Below are positions 26,856 through 37,983 of a stretch of 64,000 nucleotides of DNA, piece after piece. The stretch spans positions 1 to 64,000 of the forward strand of contig NZ_LELA01000081.1 of NCBI RefSeq assembly GCF_001677955.1. The letters are read 5' to 3'. Both the position numbers and the translations under genes were made by a program. Source of the DNA: Chryseobacterium sp. BGARF1 (lineage in GTDB: Bacteria; Bacteroidota; Bacteroidia; Flavobacteriales; Weeksellaceae). How positions within the stretch are numbered: the first letter of the stretch is position 1; every line of letters starts with the position of its first letter. The notes beneath the pieces were generated by a model that saw only the letters and a list, made by a program, of their open reading frames with translations, was not told the DNA's origin and ran no database searches.

Positions 26856-28613
26856 TTATTCAGACTTCACAACTTCCGTTCTCTCAGAAACTCCATTCGC
26901 ATTAAATGCTTCTATCTGGAAATAATAAGAATCTACTCTATCTGCTCCAGTAAAGAAATACTCGTTTTTACCGTACACCATAATGCTCCCGTATAATTTA
27001 TCCGGAGATTTTCCCCAATAAATAACATAACCATCGGCTTCTGAATTTTGCTGCCATTTCATCCAGATGCTTCTTCTTTCACCATATTTTTTCGGGTCGG
27101 CTCTTAACGGAACAAAGTTTTGAACTTTCGCAGGTTTTGCACCCGCTCCTTTTCCAAAAACTCTGAAACCGCTTAATGCAAATTTTCCGGTCGGCATTTT
27201 CAGATTTTCCATTTTTAAAAATCTTGCTTCGGCTGGTTTTTCTAATTCTACATAATCGTGAGGAACATCTTTTGTGTTCTTACTTTTATCAACAATTACT
27301 TTCCATTTTTTACCGTCATTGGAACCAAATATTTTATACTGATGCATTTTACCTTCCGTTTTTCCCATAAACTCAACATCCTGATCTGCATAATTTATCT
27401 GGATTGCATTAATGGTAGAAACTTCACCTAAATCGGTCTGAAACCATTCTTCTGAATTTCCGGTTTTTGCACTCCAATAGGTTTTAATATCTTCATCTAC
27501 CGCATTATTAGAATGATAACCACCTAAAGTGGACGAAACCTGAACGGGCTTGTTATAATTCAACAACATCCAACCGGTGAAAAGTCCTTTCGAAAAATCT
27601 TTTCCCTGCGCAAACTGCGGAAGCAAAGTCGGATAATCACCATAAGCAGTATTGGTGTACATCACATCATCTTTATCAAAACCTGCAGGCCAGATTCCTA
27701 GACGTCTTTCAAAATTATTTTTAGTGGAAATAAAAATGGTAGAAACATGCCACCAGTTCTTAAAATTATCTTCAAAAGTAGCACCGTGCCCCGCTCCTCT
27801 TGCAAAACCTCCTGGTTTATAAGAAAACGGATTATGCTGTTGGTATTCGTAACCTTCCAACGGGTTTTTAGAAACATACACTCCGTCAGAATATCCGCTG
27901 AATTCTGTTGCCGGAGCACCATACTGCATGTAATATTTGTCTTTATATTTGGTTACCCAAGCTCCTTCCACAAAAGGTTGCAAGAAAACATTGTCATTAT
28001 ATTCACCGAATCTTTCCCAACCGTGATCTTCTGGTTTTAATCTTAAAATAGGTTTTACAAAACCTTCAGACTGTAAGTTTTTAACTTTCACTTCAGTTCC
28101 TAAAAGAGGCCACTCGTTGCTAGATCCCCAATACAAATAGAGTTTATTTTTGTCTTCATCATAATGAAAAGCAGGATCCCAAGCTCCCACTTTTAAAGTA
28201 TCTACAGCAATTTTCCAGTCGTCTTTTGTAGGATTGGTAGATTTCCAAATCGGAAAATCCTGTTCCCAGGTAGAGCCGTAAACGTATAACGTATCTTTCA
28301 TCGCCCAAACTGCAGGAGCGTTCAGATCGTGCGTATATTTATTGTCTCTCAGGAATTTTCTTTTCACAAATTTCCAGTCGAGCATATTATCGCTGTACCA
28401 ATACCCTTCCTGATTGGTTGAAAAAAGGAAAAGCTTTTTTTGAAAGTTAACAATCACAGGATCTGCAGTTGCACGATGCTTTCCTTGTTTTGAAAAAACT
28501 TCAAAAGGCGTATAGCCATAATCGATATTAATAGGATTGCAATACGTTTTTTGCTGCGCATTCGAAAAAAAGCATAGAAGTATTACCATGCTGAAATATA
28601 ATCTCTTACTCAT
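26856..28613 (-). CDS. Exported GH43-like glycoside hydrolase with F5/8C domain
   Basis: The ATG at 28613 (MSKRLYFSMV) is used; an earlier TTG adds only two residues. The 585-residue exported protein has a five-bladed propeller of the GH43 clan; counted from this start, the base is Asp51 (ATADPVIV), the modulator Asp146 (GAWDPAF) and the acid Glu216 (FVEGAWVTKYKDKYY). A discoidin/F5-8C carbohydrate-binding domain follows (about 358-490, NAVDEDIKTYWSAKT), then a fibronectin III-like domain to the end. It would cut arabinose-, xylose- or galactose-containing glycans outside the inner membrane. There is no SusCD pair beside it. Confidence 0.9.
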   Translation of the reverse strand: MSKRLYFSMVILLCFFSNAQQKTYCNPINIDYGYTPFEVFSKQGKHRATADPVIVNFQKKLFLFSTNQEGYWYSDNMLDWKFVKRKFLRDNKYTHDLNAPAVWAMKDTLYVYGSTWEQDFPIWKSTNPTKDDWKIAVDTLKVGAWDPAFHYDEDKNKLYLYWGSSNEWPLLGTEVKVKNLQSEGFVKPILRLKPEDHGWERFGEYNDNVFLQPFVEGAWVTKYKDKYYMQYGAPATEFSGYSDGVYVSKNPLEGYEYQQHNPFSYKPGGFARGAGHGATFEDNFKNWWHVSTIFISTKNNFERRLGIWPAGFDKDDVMYTNTAYGDYPTLLPQFAQGKDFSKGLFTGWMLLNYNKPVQVSSTLGGYHSNNAVDEDIKTYWSAKTGNSEEWFQTDLGEVSTINAIQINYADQDVEFMGKTEGKMHQYKIFGSNDGKKWKVIVDKSKNTKDVPHDYVELEKPAEARFLKMENLKMPTGKFALSGFRVFGKGAGAKPAKVQNFVPLRADPKKYGERRSIWMKWQQNSEADGYVIYWGKSPDKLYGSIMVYGKNEYFFTGADRVDSYYFQIEAFNANGVSERTEVVKSE

Positions 28614-28676
28614 AATCAAACTTTATATTTCTACAAATTTAAAGTTTTTTAAACGGTTTGCTTCGTATCTAAGCAT

Positions 28677-28709
28677 AAAAAACTTCTGACCTTTAGAAAG
28701 CCAGAAGTT
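28677..28709 (-). terminator. Terminator of ctlX
   Basis: AACTTCTG (28681-28688) and CAGAAGTT (28702-28709) with TTT/AAA pairs in the loop, followed on the minus strand by a T-tract, 25 bases after the ctlX stop. Confidence 0.88.
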
Positions 28710-28733
28710 ATAATCTATTTGAATTAAAATGCT

Positions 28734-29657
28734 TTATTTTTTAGGTAAAAAAACCTCAGCTAACATACATCTTGCGCTTCCGCCTCCGTTTACTTCAATC
28801 GTATTTAGATCTGAATAGATGATCTCGCAATATTTTTCGATATTTGAAATTTGTTCAGCATTCAAAGACTGGTATGCAGTCTGACTCATCACCAAATACT
28901 TTTCACCATCTTTATTCTGTACCTGAAGCATGTTCCCAGCAAATTGCTGCATTTGTTCTTCAGAAATTTCAATGATCTCTTTTCCTGAATTCTTAATGGT
29001 TTCAATGACTTTACTTCTTTCCAATTCAGAATCAATACAGTCAAGACAAATTACCACGAATTGATCTGCAACACACATCATTACATTGGTATGATAAATT
29101 GGAAGTCTCTCTTCTCCAACCGTTTGAAACGAATGGAAAACAACAGGTGTAAATCTGTATTTAGTACAAAACTCTCTGAATAAACCTTCATCAAGCCTTA
29201 AAGAAATCGATCCGTAGGCAATTCTGTTGTCATGATCGAAGATCATACTTCCCGTTCCTTCCAAAAAATGTCCCTGAATTTCAGGCAATGACCAATCATC
29301 AATTTCAGAAACTTCAAAACCTTGATCTTTGATTGTCTCGATAATATCTTCTCTTCGCTCTACTCTTCTGTTTGAAGCGAACATCGGATATAAAACCACT
29401 TTTCCATCCTTGTGGAAACTTACCCAATTGTTTGGAAAAATAGAATCCGGAGTATGTGGATCGATGGTGTCTTTAACGGTAATCACGTTAACTCCTTTGT
29501 TTCTCAGTTTTTCAACAAAAATTTTAAATTCAGCCAAAGCTTTTGACTGAATATCTGCACCTTTCTGCTCTACCTGAAAATAATTATTCTCTGCCGTTTC
29601 TGCATTATAACCGAATGCGATCGGCTCTATCATTAGTACTGTATCTGTTGTCTGCAT
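28734..29657 (-). CDS. ctlX: Citrulline utilization hydrolase CtlX
   Basis: A 307-residue member of the pentein (arginine deiminase/amidinotransferase) superfamily. The catalytic cysteine is Cys297 in GGGSARCMLAEV, and the histidine is in LPIYHTNVMMCV; EGTGSMIFD carries the substrate-binding acid. In Francisella, CtlX converts citrulline to ornithine and ammonia. The upstream gene encodes another pentein, so a short arginine > citrulline > ornithine path is possible. It starts 65 bases after that gene, in the same direction. Confidence 0.9.
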   Translation of the reverse strand: MQTTDTVLMIEPIAFGYNAETAENNYFQVEQKGADIQSKALAEFKIFVEKLRNKGVNVITVKDTIDPHTPDSIFPNNWVSFHKDGKVVLYPMFASNRRVERREDIIETIKDQGFEVSEIDDWSLPEIQGHFLEGTGSMIFDHDNRIAYGSISLRLDEGLFREFCTKYRFTPVVFHSFQTVGEERLPIYHTNVMMCVADQFVVICLDCIDSELERSKVIETIKNSGKEIIEISEEQMQQFAGNMLQVQNKDGEKYLVMSQTAYQSLNAEQISNIEKYCEIIYSDLNTIEVNGGGSARCMLAEVFLPKK

Positions 29658-29721
29658 TTTATCAATTTAAAAATTAAATGATTGAAAGATTAAAAAAATT
29701 CGCTAAAACTCTCCAACATAA

Positions 29722-30636
29722 TTAATCTCTCACCAAAGGCATCGTAGAACATCTCAACAAGCCTCCCATTTTAGAGATCTCTCTGTAAGGAATTTCTTCA
29801 ACGGTCATTCCCCAAACATCTCTCAAATGATTGTTCATTCTTGTGAAAGCTTTATCTGAAACTACAACTTCAGGAGAAATAGAGAAAATATTTGGAAACA
29901 TTTCAAACATTTCTTCATCCGTTACGTGGAAACAATTTTCTTCACCGAAGATATCAATGATCAGATTGTAATCGCTTTCGTCAACAAAACCGTTCTTGTA
30001 AATAATACACTTATCTGTACCAATCGGATTAAAGGTACAATCTAAATGCAAAATTCCCTGATAAGGTTCTTTATCATTTTTCTTTAATTCAAGATCAATG
30101 ATTCTCTTTTTAGGAAAATATTCTTTAAGAATTTCAATGGCGTATTCGTTGGTTCTTGCCGTTTTATAATTTCTATAATCTTCGCTGAAGCACGTTCCAA
30201 TGAAAATAAAATCATTCCACACAATGACATCTCCACCTTCAATGTGAGCTGTTTCCGGAAGATTGATAATTTTTCTCCAGGCCACTTCTTCAAAAACTTT
30301 TTTGTAAGCTTCCTGCTCGTCTGCTCTGTCGGCAATTACATTAGAGATGATCATTTTATCATCGATCACAAAAGCAACATCTCTTGCAAAGACCTGATTA
30401 TAATCTTCAATAATATCCGGGCGGAAAACCTGAACATCATATTTTTTTAAAACCGCTTCAAAAGCATTCATTTCGTTAATGATATCTTCTTCTTTCGGAT
30501 AGTTGTTGTGCTCTATGGTGTAATATGACTTGGCATCATAACTTTCTTCCAAAGTAGGAACACCTCCCATAGAATTGGGTTGACCTAAAACCACAGACCT
30601 CAGTCTTCCGGTTTCGTTTTTAATATTTAATTTCAT
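29722..30636 (-). CDS. Arginine deiminase-family/amidinotransferase-like enzyme
   Basis: A 304-residue pentein enzyme. The pattern fits a hydrolase acting on arginine or a methylarginine: FARDVAFVI (about 88-96), HIEGGDVIVW, LHLDCTFNPIG with the catalytic histidine, and the catalytic Cys296 in GGLLRCSTMPL. Arginine deiminase (giving citrulline), dimethylarginine dimethylaminohydrolase and amidinotransferase are all possible; citrulline release would feed CtlX downstream. I would rank a deiminase first because of that neighbour. Confidence 0.85.
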   Translation of the reverse strand: MKLNIKNETGRLRSVVLGQPNSMGGVPTLEESYDAKSYYTIEHNNYPKEEDIINEMNAFEAVLKKYDVQVFRPDIIEDYNQVFARDVAFVIDDKMIISNVIADRADEQEAYKKVFEEVAWRKIINLPETAHIEGGDVIVWNDFIFIGTCFSEDYRNYKTARTNEYAIEILKEYFPKKRIIDLELKKNDKEPYQGILHLDCTFNPIGTDKCIIYKNGFVDESDYNLIIDIFGEENCFHVTDEEMFEMFPNIFSISPEVVVSDKAFTRMNNHLRDVWGMTVEEIPYREISKMGGLLRCSTMPLVRD

Positions 30637-30736
30637 AAAGAATGAGAATTAAGCAAATATAATCAAACCCATGTGATGCTGAAAGTTTTAAAATGTTTTA
30701 TCAATGAAAGTAGTATTTTACACTAAAAATTATTTT

Positions 30737-30791
30737 ATATCAAGTTTTAATACTTGCGCTTTCTAAAATAACAAGTATTTACTTTTGATAT
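30737..30791. other. Imperfect long inverted repeat in the ctlX-cluster / outer-membrane gene spacer
   Basis: ATATCAA...AATACTTG (30737-30756) and CAAGTATT...TTGATAT (30772-30791) form a 20-base stem with a central bulge. The 341-base spacer 30637-30977 separates the end of one minus-strand gene from the start of another; it may hold a terminator and a promoter, but no clear T-run follows. No other gene is seen in this spacer. Confidence 0.55.
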
Positions 30792-30977
30792 AAAAACATT
30801 TTCCAGATATTTATTTATGAAAAAGTTGTTTATTCTTTGCCTATATCCAAAAAATCACTCGAGATTTACTCTCTTTTTTCCTTTAAAATATAAACAAGGT
30901 CTAAAACATATTAATTATGCGACCTTTTTTCCTTATAATTAAAACTAAAGATCGGCTTATACAAAAGATGGTTTCGT

Positions 30978-33149
30978 TTACCTGGTTCTGTTTTCTTCCT
31001 CTGACTTTTGTATATTTTTCATCTGATATTTTGAGCTTCCAAAATTGTAACTTAATGACAAGATCAACTTTTGGGTATCCCACCAGTGTGTAAATCGGGT
31101 ATCCATGATTTGTTTATGCCTAAATTCTAATCGTTGGTCGTAAGAATCGAAAATATTGTTAAAGCTTATTTTCGTATTCAGTTTATTATCAAGCCATGAT
31201 TTTTGCACTGAAATATCCACGGTATATCTTGGCTTAATTATATATAAACTATTCCCGGTTTTAGATTCATAATTTGAAAAAAGATTAATTGTATAGCCTT
31301 TAGATAAAGAAAAGACCTGATTCAATCTTACCTCATAATTATAAATTTTCAATGCAAAAACTTCATCCAGATACGGTCTGAATTCGTAATTGTAGTATCC
31401 CGCAAACTGGGTATTTATGTTCCACCATTTTGCTATTTTTATAGGAAAACTCATTTCTAAACTGGCAAAATTGCGATAAGGTAGGTTGGTTCCTAAAAAT
31501 TCAAGCACATTCGTTTTGGGATCGTAGATAGGATACCGAGTCATCACATCTGTTTCTTTCCCAATAGTAAAACTTGTAACCCAATTTTTATATCGATAAG
31601 CTGCTTTAATCTGATTGGTAAAAGAAGGTTGCAGGTAAGGATTTCCAATCCAATAATTCAACGGACTGTAATAAAACCTGAACGGATTAAGCTGCGAGAA
31701 AACCGGTCTTGTAATTTTTCTACTGTAAGACAATGAAAGCTCACTAGATTTGTTGAAGGCATAACTTGCACTAAAAGAAGGCAACCATTTCAGATAATTC
31801 CTTGAGACCACAGAATCTACGGTTACCGCATTAGAAATACTTTGAGTATTTTCAAATCTCAATCCTGCATTGATCTGAAACTTATTAAATTTCTGACTGT
31901 ACGCCCAATATCCTGCAAATATTTTCTCTTTATATGAAAATTGATTGCTTCTCGTCGGATCAAAAATAAATTGTTTATTTATTGACAACGTATCATAACT
32001 GATCATATTATTCGTCTTAGTATCACTCAATTTTAGACCCGCCTCGAAAGTGGCCTCTCCTATTTTCTGAGAAGCATCAATTTGCCCTGTGTAAATATTA
32101 ATTTTGTTGAGCAGATCAGATTTCCAATAGGATAAAAGCTGTGAAGTCGGCTTATCGCTATTCAGAAAATCATCTTCTTGCTTATTTTTAACCGAAAGAT
32201 AGTTGCCTAAAAAGTTTAGCTTAAAATTTTTATGTTGGAAAGAATAATCTGTAGTTATTCCGTAATTATCTTGAAAATAGTTAATCGGGTTTTTACTTTC
32301 TGTATTAAAAATCAACTGGGTTTCATCTTTATTGACCGTATACAATGAGCCTAGACGAATCCGCTCACTGTCTCTGAAGTTACCCCTTCCATTTACTCCA
32401 AACCTATTTTTATCATTTAATTTATAATCGATTCCCATCTGAAAAGTATAAATTTCTACGTCATCTTTTTGATAGGTCTGCGTTCTCATAACGTTCGTAT
32501 TTGCTAAACGCTGAAGAGCATTATAGCGGTATGTTGAGATCCCATTGTTGTAACCGAACTGTACATTATAGCTTATTTTTTCTGTGTTATAAGAAAGATT
32601 AAGGCTATTTTCTTTATAATTAAATTTGTTGATACTGGTGTTTCCAATATAGTTTCCTATCCATCCTAGATTGGTGTTTTTCTTTAATTTAATATCAATA
32701 ATCCCTTTGAATTCGGCGTCATATTTTGAAGATGGATTGGTATTTACTTCAAGGGATCCTACCATTTCCGGTGACAGAGACCTTAAATAAGACTGTAATT
32801 CCTGAGTGCTCATGACAACAGGTTTTCCATTGATAAAAATTGCAGGGCTAATTCTTCCGCCAATAAAAATTCCGTCTTCAGAATCTACCGTCACACCCGG
32901 AGTTTTTCTTAGAACTTCGAGAATATTTGTTGATGTTTTAAAATCTTTATTCCCGGAAACGCTCATCACAATATTTCCTTGATTGAGTTTTAGACCTCTA
33001 CGAGAAGACTGAATAATAACTTCTGAAATTGTTGCGACCGAATCTTTTTGTTGTATAGAATCGGGAACTTTCGCATTGAGAATTTCCTGAGACTTTGCAA
33101 AAAATGATAAGAATAACAATAGGATAAAGATCCATAATTTGGAGTTCAT
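30978..33149 (-). CDS. TonB-dependent-receptor-like outer-membrane beta-barrel protein
   Basis: A 723-residue relative of the protein at 23641-25887. Signal peptide (1-20), a TonB-like plug (about 38-165, with GRISPAIFINGKPVVMS and EFKGIIDIKLKKN) and an OMP_b-brl_3 barrel. The charged tail after the last strand ends NRTR. It lies 80 bases downstream of an AraC-type regulator in the same direction, suggesting the regulator controls it. Substrate unknown. Confidence 0.9.
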   Translation of the reverse strand: MNSKLWIFILLLFLSFFAKSQEILNAKVPDSIQQKDSVATISEVIIQSSRRGLKLNQGNIVMSVSGNKDFKTSTNILEVLRKTPGVTVDSEDGIFIGGRISPAIFINGKPVVMSTQELQSYLRSLSPEMVGSLEVNTNPSSKYDAEFKGIIDIKLKKNTNLGWIGNYIGNTSINKFNYKENSLNLSYNTEKISYNVQFGYNNGISTYRYNALQRLANTNVMRTQTYQKDDVEIYTFQMGIDYKLNDKNRFGVNGRGNFRDSERIRLGSLYTVNKDETQLIFNTESKNPINYFQDNYGITTDYSFQHKNFKLNFLGNYLSVKNKQEDDFLNSDKPTSQLLSYWKSDLLNKINIYTGQIDASQKIGEATFEAGLKLSDTKTNNMISYDTLSINKQFIFDPTRSNQFSYKEKIFAGYWAYSQKFNKFQINAGLRFENTQSISNAVTVDSVVSRNYLKWLPSFSASYAFNKSSELSLSYSRKITRPVFSQLNPFRFYYSPLNYWIGNPYLQPSFTNQIKAAYRYKNWVTSFTIGKETDVMTRYPIYDPKTNVLEFLGTNLPYRNFASLEMSFPIKIAKWWNINTQFAGYYNYEFRPYLDEVFALKIYNYEVRLNQVFSLSKGYTINLFSNYESKTGNSLYIIKPRYTVDISVQKSWLDNKLNTKISFNNIFDSYDQRLEFRHKQIMDTRFTHWWDTQKLILSLSYNFGSSKYQMKNIQKSEEENRTR

Positions 33150-33229
33150 AAGCTTTAAATTTTATGAAACCAAAAGTATTGGATGTGGACGAAAATGAGG
33201 TTTTGAAGTTTAAATTCCGAAGTACAGAA

Positions 33230-34291
33230 TTATAAATTTGAACCCTGAAACCTTGTATCAGAAGTCGTTTGAGATTGTTTATACAATAGCGGTGTTGTAC
33301 TCATTATTTTCTTGAAAGTAGAAAAGAATGTAGATTTAGAATTGAATCCTACTTCATATCCGATCTCTTCAATTTTAAGATAAGATCCATTTTCAATTTT
33401 TTCACACGCTTCATTGATTCTGTATTCATTGATGTAAGTGGAAAAACTTTTACCCAAATTATCATTTAGTAATTGTGAAAGCTGATGTGTTGAAATATTC
33501 ATTTTCAAAGCCAGATCACTTAATTTCAAATTTGGATTTTTATATAATTCTTCCATATTCATCAACCTTTCTAATTTTGAAACAAAGTTTTCAGCCTGTT
33601 GATTAGGTATCTTTTTATTGGAATATTTACTTTCTTCTTTTACAGTTGTCGATTTGTTTTTACTGTTGAAAAAGATCAAAACATTTCCATATAAAAGCAA
33701 AGAAAAAACAAGACTTCCGCCCGCACAATATACTTGGATCAATCCTGTAGACATCAGTTGATATGCTAAAAAGATGATCACATTACTTGCTAAAATAGGA
33801 AGGAGAAGTTGACTAGGTTTTTTAGCTTCTTTTTTTGAAAAAATAAAATATTCATAAACCGATAGAAAAATAAAAACCGTCCAAACACCATAAATAAATC
33901 TCGCAAAATTTTCATTCCAGGTAATAGGGAAAATTAAATACAAGAGACCAACTGCACCAAGAATAAGTGTTAGAATACCAAACGAATTTCCAGCATTTTT
34001 AAGATTAAACTGTTCTTGTAAAAAAGAAGAACGGACATAATAGTACAAAGCCGGACCAGTAAAAAACAGGGCCGATAAACCAAAAAGTGGAATAATTTTA
34101 GGCCAATCCGGATAAAAATAAATACATACAGAAATTCCTACACGGATGCTTAATGTCAATAAAATTAATCCTAAGAAGAAATCCGGAATATGTTTCATTT
34201 TTTTCACAAACAATAGGTAAATCCCAAGCAGAAGCCCGTTAAAAGCTCCTATTACGCTGAAAAAAAATAACATCTGTTGTCCGAAACTCAT
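33230..34291 (-). CDS. Membrane-bound AraC-family transcriptional regulator
   Basis: A 353-residue protein with seven hydrophobic segments (about 5-215) and a C-terminal AraC/XylS DNA-binding domain (about 245-345): LKLSDLALKMNISTHQLSQ for the first helix-turn-helix and IEEIGYEVGFNSKSTFFSTF for the second. Such proteins are common in Bacteroidota and read an unknown signal at the membrane. The closely following outer-membrane gene is a likely target. The N-terminal helices could be a signal-sensing bundle rather than a transporter. Confidence 0.93.
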   Translation of the reverse strand: MSFGQQMLFFFSVIGAFNGLLLGIYLLFVKKMKHIPDFFLGLILLTLSIRVGISVCIYFYPDWPKIIPLFGLSALFFTGPALYYYVRSSFLQEQFNLKNAGNSFGILTLILGAVGLLYLIFPITWNENFARFIYGVWTVFIFLSVYEYFIFSKKEAKKPSQLLLPILASNVIIFLAYQLMSTGLIQVYCAGGSLVFSLLLYGNVLIFFNSKNKSTTVKEESKYSNKKIPNQQAENFVSKLERLMNMEELYKNPNLKLSDLALKMNISTHQLSQLLNDNLGKSFSTYINEYRINEACEKIENGSYLKIEEIGYEVGFNSKSTFFSTFKKIMSTTPLLYKQSQTTSDTRFQGSNL

Positions 34292-34512
34292 TGTTTATTA
34301 CCATTTTACGAATCGTAAATTTAATAAATTTCTTATATCCAAATTTAGATAATCTTGTAAAATATTATTTATTAGGAATATTTTTCACCTACTAAGCATT
34401 ACATGATTTGATTTTTAAATTTTCAATGAAAAAATAGAATATATTATATAACATTGTTTCCGATGAAAAACACAAACAAATTGACTTATATAGTGTTTAT
34501 AGGATAAATTAA

Positions 34513-34608
34513 AAGGTCGCTCCGCTGGAGCTTTGCTTTTGTAAACTTCATTTTTTCTATTAACAGTAAATCCCGATGGGATCAAATATAGTTCCAGAGG
34601 AGCGACCT
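34513..34608. repeat. Orphan REP-like inverted-repeat element
   Basis: AGGTCGCTCC (34513-34522) and GGAGCGACCT (34599-34608) are perfect 10-base ends around a 76-base interior that contains further palindromes (TCCGCTGGA, ATCCCGATGGGAT). It resembles the REP units near the transposase in layout, though its sequence differs. The remainder of this 450-base gap (34292-34741) holds only AT-rich sequence and the gltA terminator. Confidence 0.75.
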
Positions 34609-34686
34609 ATTAATTGTATTTTAATTTTTATCGGACAGCAATGATGATGTAATTATAAAACTAGTTTTTATCTCAAATAATTAATA

Positions 34687-34719
34687 CAAAAAATCCCAAA
34701 GCAAAAAACTTTGGGATTT
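34687..34719 (-). terminator. Terminator of gltA
   Basis: AAATCCCAAAG (34691-34701) and CTTTGGGATTT (34709-34719) with a 7-base loop, followed by TTTGTATTAA on the minus strand, 23 bases after the gltA stop. Confidence 0.92.
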
Positions 34720-34741
34720 ATATTTATCTGAGAAAACAATA

Positions 34742-36028
34742 TTATCTGTTTGCAATATCGATATAATCTCTTTTTTGAGCTCCTTGGTAAACCTGTCTTG
34801 GTCTTCCGATTGGGTCTCCTTTTAGTCTCATTTCTTTCCATTGAGCGATCCATCCCGGAAGTCTTCCTAATGCAAACATTACTGTAAACATTTCTGTAGG
34901 AATTCCTAATGCTCTGTAGATGATTCCAGAATAGAAATCTACGTTTGGATATAATTTTCTTTCGATGAAGTATTCGTCTTCAAGAGCTACTTTTTCTAAC
35001 TGCATTGCAATATCAAGCGCTTTGTCTTCAATTCCTAAAGCTGCTAACAAATCGTCTGCTGCTTTTTTGATGATTTTTGCTCTTGGGTCGAAGTTTTTGT
35101 ATACTCTGTGTCCGAATCCCATCAAACGGAAGCTATCGTTTTTATCTTTCGCTTTAGCTACCCATTTGTTAACATCACCACCGTCTTTTTCGATTAATTC
35201 AAGCATTTCGATAACCGCTTGGTTTGCACCACCGTGAAGTGGTCCCCAAAGTGCAGAAATACCAGCAGAAACTGAAGCAAAAAGACCTGTGTGAGCAGAA
35301 CCTACCATTCTTACTGTAGATGTAGAACAGTTTTGCTCGTGGTCAGCGTGAAGGATTAACAATTTATTTAAAGCAGCAGTAACTACAGGATTGATTACAA
35401 ACTCTTCGTTTGGTAATCTGAAAGCCATTTTATAGAAGTTTTCTACATAATCAAGGCTGTTATCTCCGTGGTTTAATGGTAAACCAAGAGTTTTTCTGTA
35501 CGTCCAAGCTGCAAGGTGAGCAAATTTAGCAATCAATAATTCTGCTGCAAGATCCATCTCTTCTTTAGACTGTACATTAACCGATTTAGGGTTAAATGCT
35601 GTTAACGCAGAAGTTAAAGTAGACAAAACTCCCATTGGGTGAGCAGAACGAGGGAAAGCATCGATGATCTTTTTCATCTCCTCTGCTACGAAGTTATATT
35701 TTTTGATGTTACCGTTGAAAGTAGCAAGCTGATCTTCTGTAGGCAATTCACCGTGTAATAAAAGATACATTACCTCAGTAAAGTTTGATTTTTCAGCGAT
35801 TTGCTCGATAGGATAACCTCTATAGAACAATTCTCCCTGGTCACCATCAAGATAAGTGATCTCGCTTAATGTAGCACCTGTATTTTTGTACCCTAAATCT
35901 AAGGTAATAAGACCCGTTTGGTCTCTTAATTTTGAAATATCTATTCCTCTGTCTCCTATTGTACTATCTACGATAGGATATTCATACGAATTACCGTCGT
36001 AATTCAATACCACTTTGTTGTCTGACAT
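34742..36028 (-). CDS. gltA: Citrate synthase
   Basis: A 428-residue type II citrate synthase of the TCA cycle, condensing acetyl-CoA with oxaloacetate. Catalytic residues are in GPLHGGANQ, GFGHRVYKNFDPRA and PNVDFYSG. The length is typical for the hexameric, NADH-sensitive-type enzyme of Gram-negative bacteria, though regulation is not evident from sequence. It follows eno, with a terminator-like hairpin between them. Confidence 0.97.
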   Translation of the reverse strand: MSDNKVVLNYDGNSYEYPIVDSTIGDRGIDISKLRDQTGLITLDLGYKNTGATLSEITYLDGDQGELFYRGYPIEQIAEKSNFTEVMYLLLHGELPTEDQLATFNGNIKKYNFVAEEMKKIIDAFPRSAHPMGVLSTLTSALTAFNPKSVNVQSKEEMDLAAELLIAKFAHLAAWTYRKTLGLPLNHGDNSLDYVENFYKMAFRLPNEEFVINPVVTAALNKLLILHADHEQNCSTSTVRMVGSAHTGLFASVSAGISALWGPLHGGANQAVIEMLELIEKDGGDVNKWVAKAKDKNDSFRLMGFGHRVYKNFDPRAKIIKKAADDLLAALGIEDKALDIAMQLEKVALEDEYFIERKLYPNVDFYSGIIYRALGIPTEMFTVMFALGRLPGWIAQWKEMRLKGDPIGRPRQVYQGAQKRDYIDIANR

Positions 36029-36065
36029 TATTTAATTTATTTTGTTTAAATATACTATTAATTAT

Positions 36066-36098
36066 AAAACACGGCAAACAAAAAATTTCGCTTGCCGT
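36066..36098 (-). terminator. Terminator-like hairpin between eno and gltA
   Basis: ACGGCAA (36071-36077) and TTGCCGT (36092-36098) with a 14-base loop, then GTTTTAT on the minus strand. It would end the eno transcript about 20 bases after its stop and may only partly insulate gltA. Confidence 0.7.
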
Positions 36099-36117
36099 TA
36101 TTTATAAATTCAATGAA

Positions 36118-37422
<1,305 letters not shown>

Positions 37423-37558
37423 TTATAGTTTATACAAATTTACTCAAAAATTAATTTTTTTCACTTAATTAGCGGCCTCTTTTCTTTAAATATGAGTTAA
37501 ATTTTAGTTAATTTTACATTAGTAACAATATGCACTACAACAGATAAATTTAAATATT

Positions 37559-37978
37559 ATGATTAAAAAAATTATTACAGTCACTATAATGTCATCTTTA
37601 ATAATTGCTTGCAAGAAAGAAGAGAATAAAGAAGTTATAAAAGCTGATCCAGCACCCACAGAAATTCTTACTGATAATGGAGCTATAGATTCTACGATTG
37701 CGTATAAAACCGATATTGAAGGTAATAAAAGCATAAAAACAGATTTCGTTTACAAAGCGACCGACAAGTCTTTGGTAAAAGTAGTTTTCAATTATGACCC
37801 TAAAAACAGAACGGTTTCTATTACCAATAACAATAAAACATTCGTATTGGAAAAATCTGAAACTAAAGTACATGAAACAATTTATAAAAAAGATGATATG
37901 ACTGCTACTGTAAAAGGAGATAGCTTAATCATTCATCAAGGAAAAAATATTATAGAATTGGAAAGAACTAAAATTTAA
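37559..37978 (+). CDS. Small lipoprotein of unknown function
   Basis: A 139-residue protein with a lipoprotein signal (SSLIIACKKE, Cys at 18) and a beta-rich mature part with repeated TKTDFVYKATD and KVVFNYDPKNRTVSI strands, possibly a small barrel or sandwich. No family is recognised. It is isolated on the plus strand between eno and the ribosomal operon, sharing a terminator with rplQ. Confidence 0.75.
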   Translation: MIKKIITVTIMSSLIIACKKEENKEVIKADPAPTEILTDNGAIDSTIAYKTDIEGNKSIKTDFVYKATDKSLVKVVFNYDPKNRTVSITNNNKTFVLEKSETKVHETIYKKDDMTATVKGDSLIIHQGKNIIELERTKI

Positions 37979-37983
37979 AGCAC

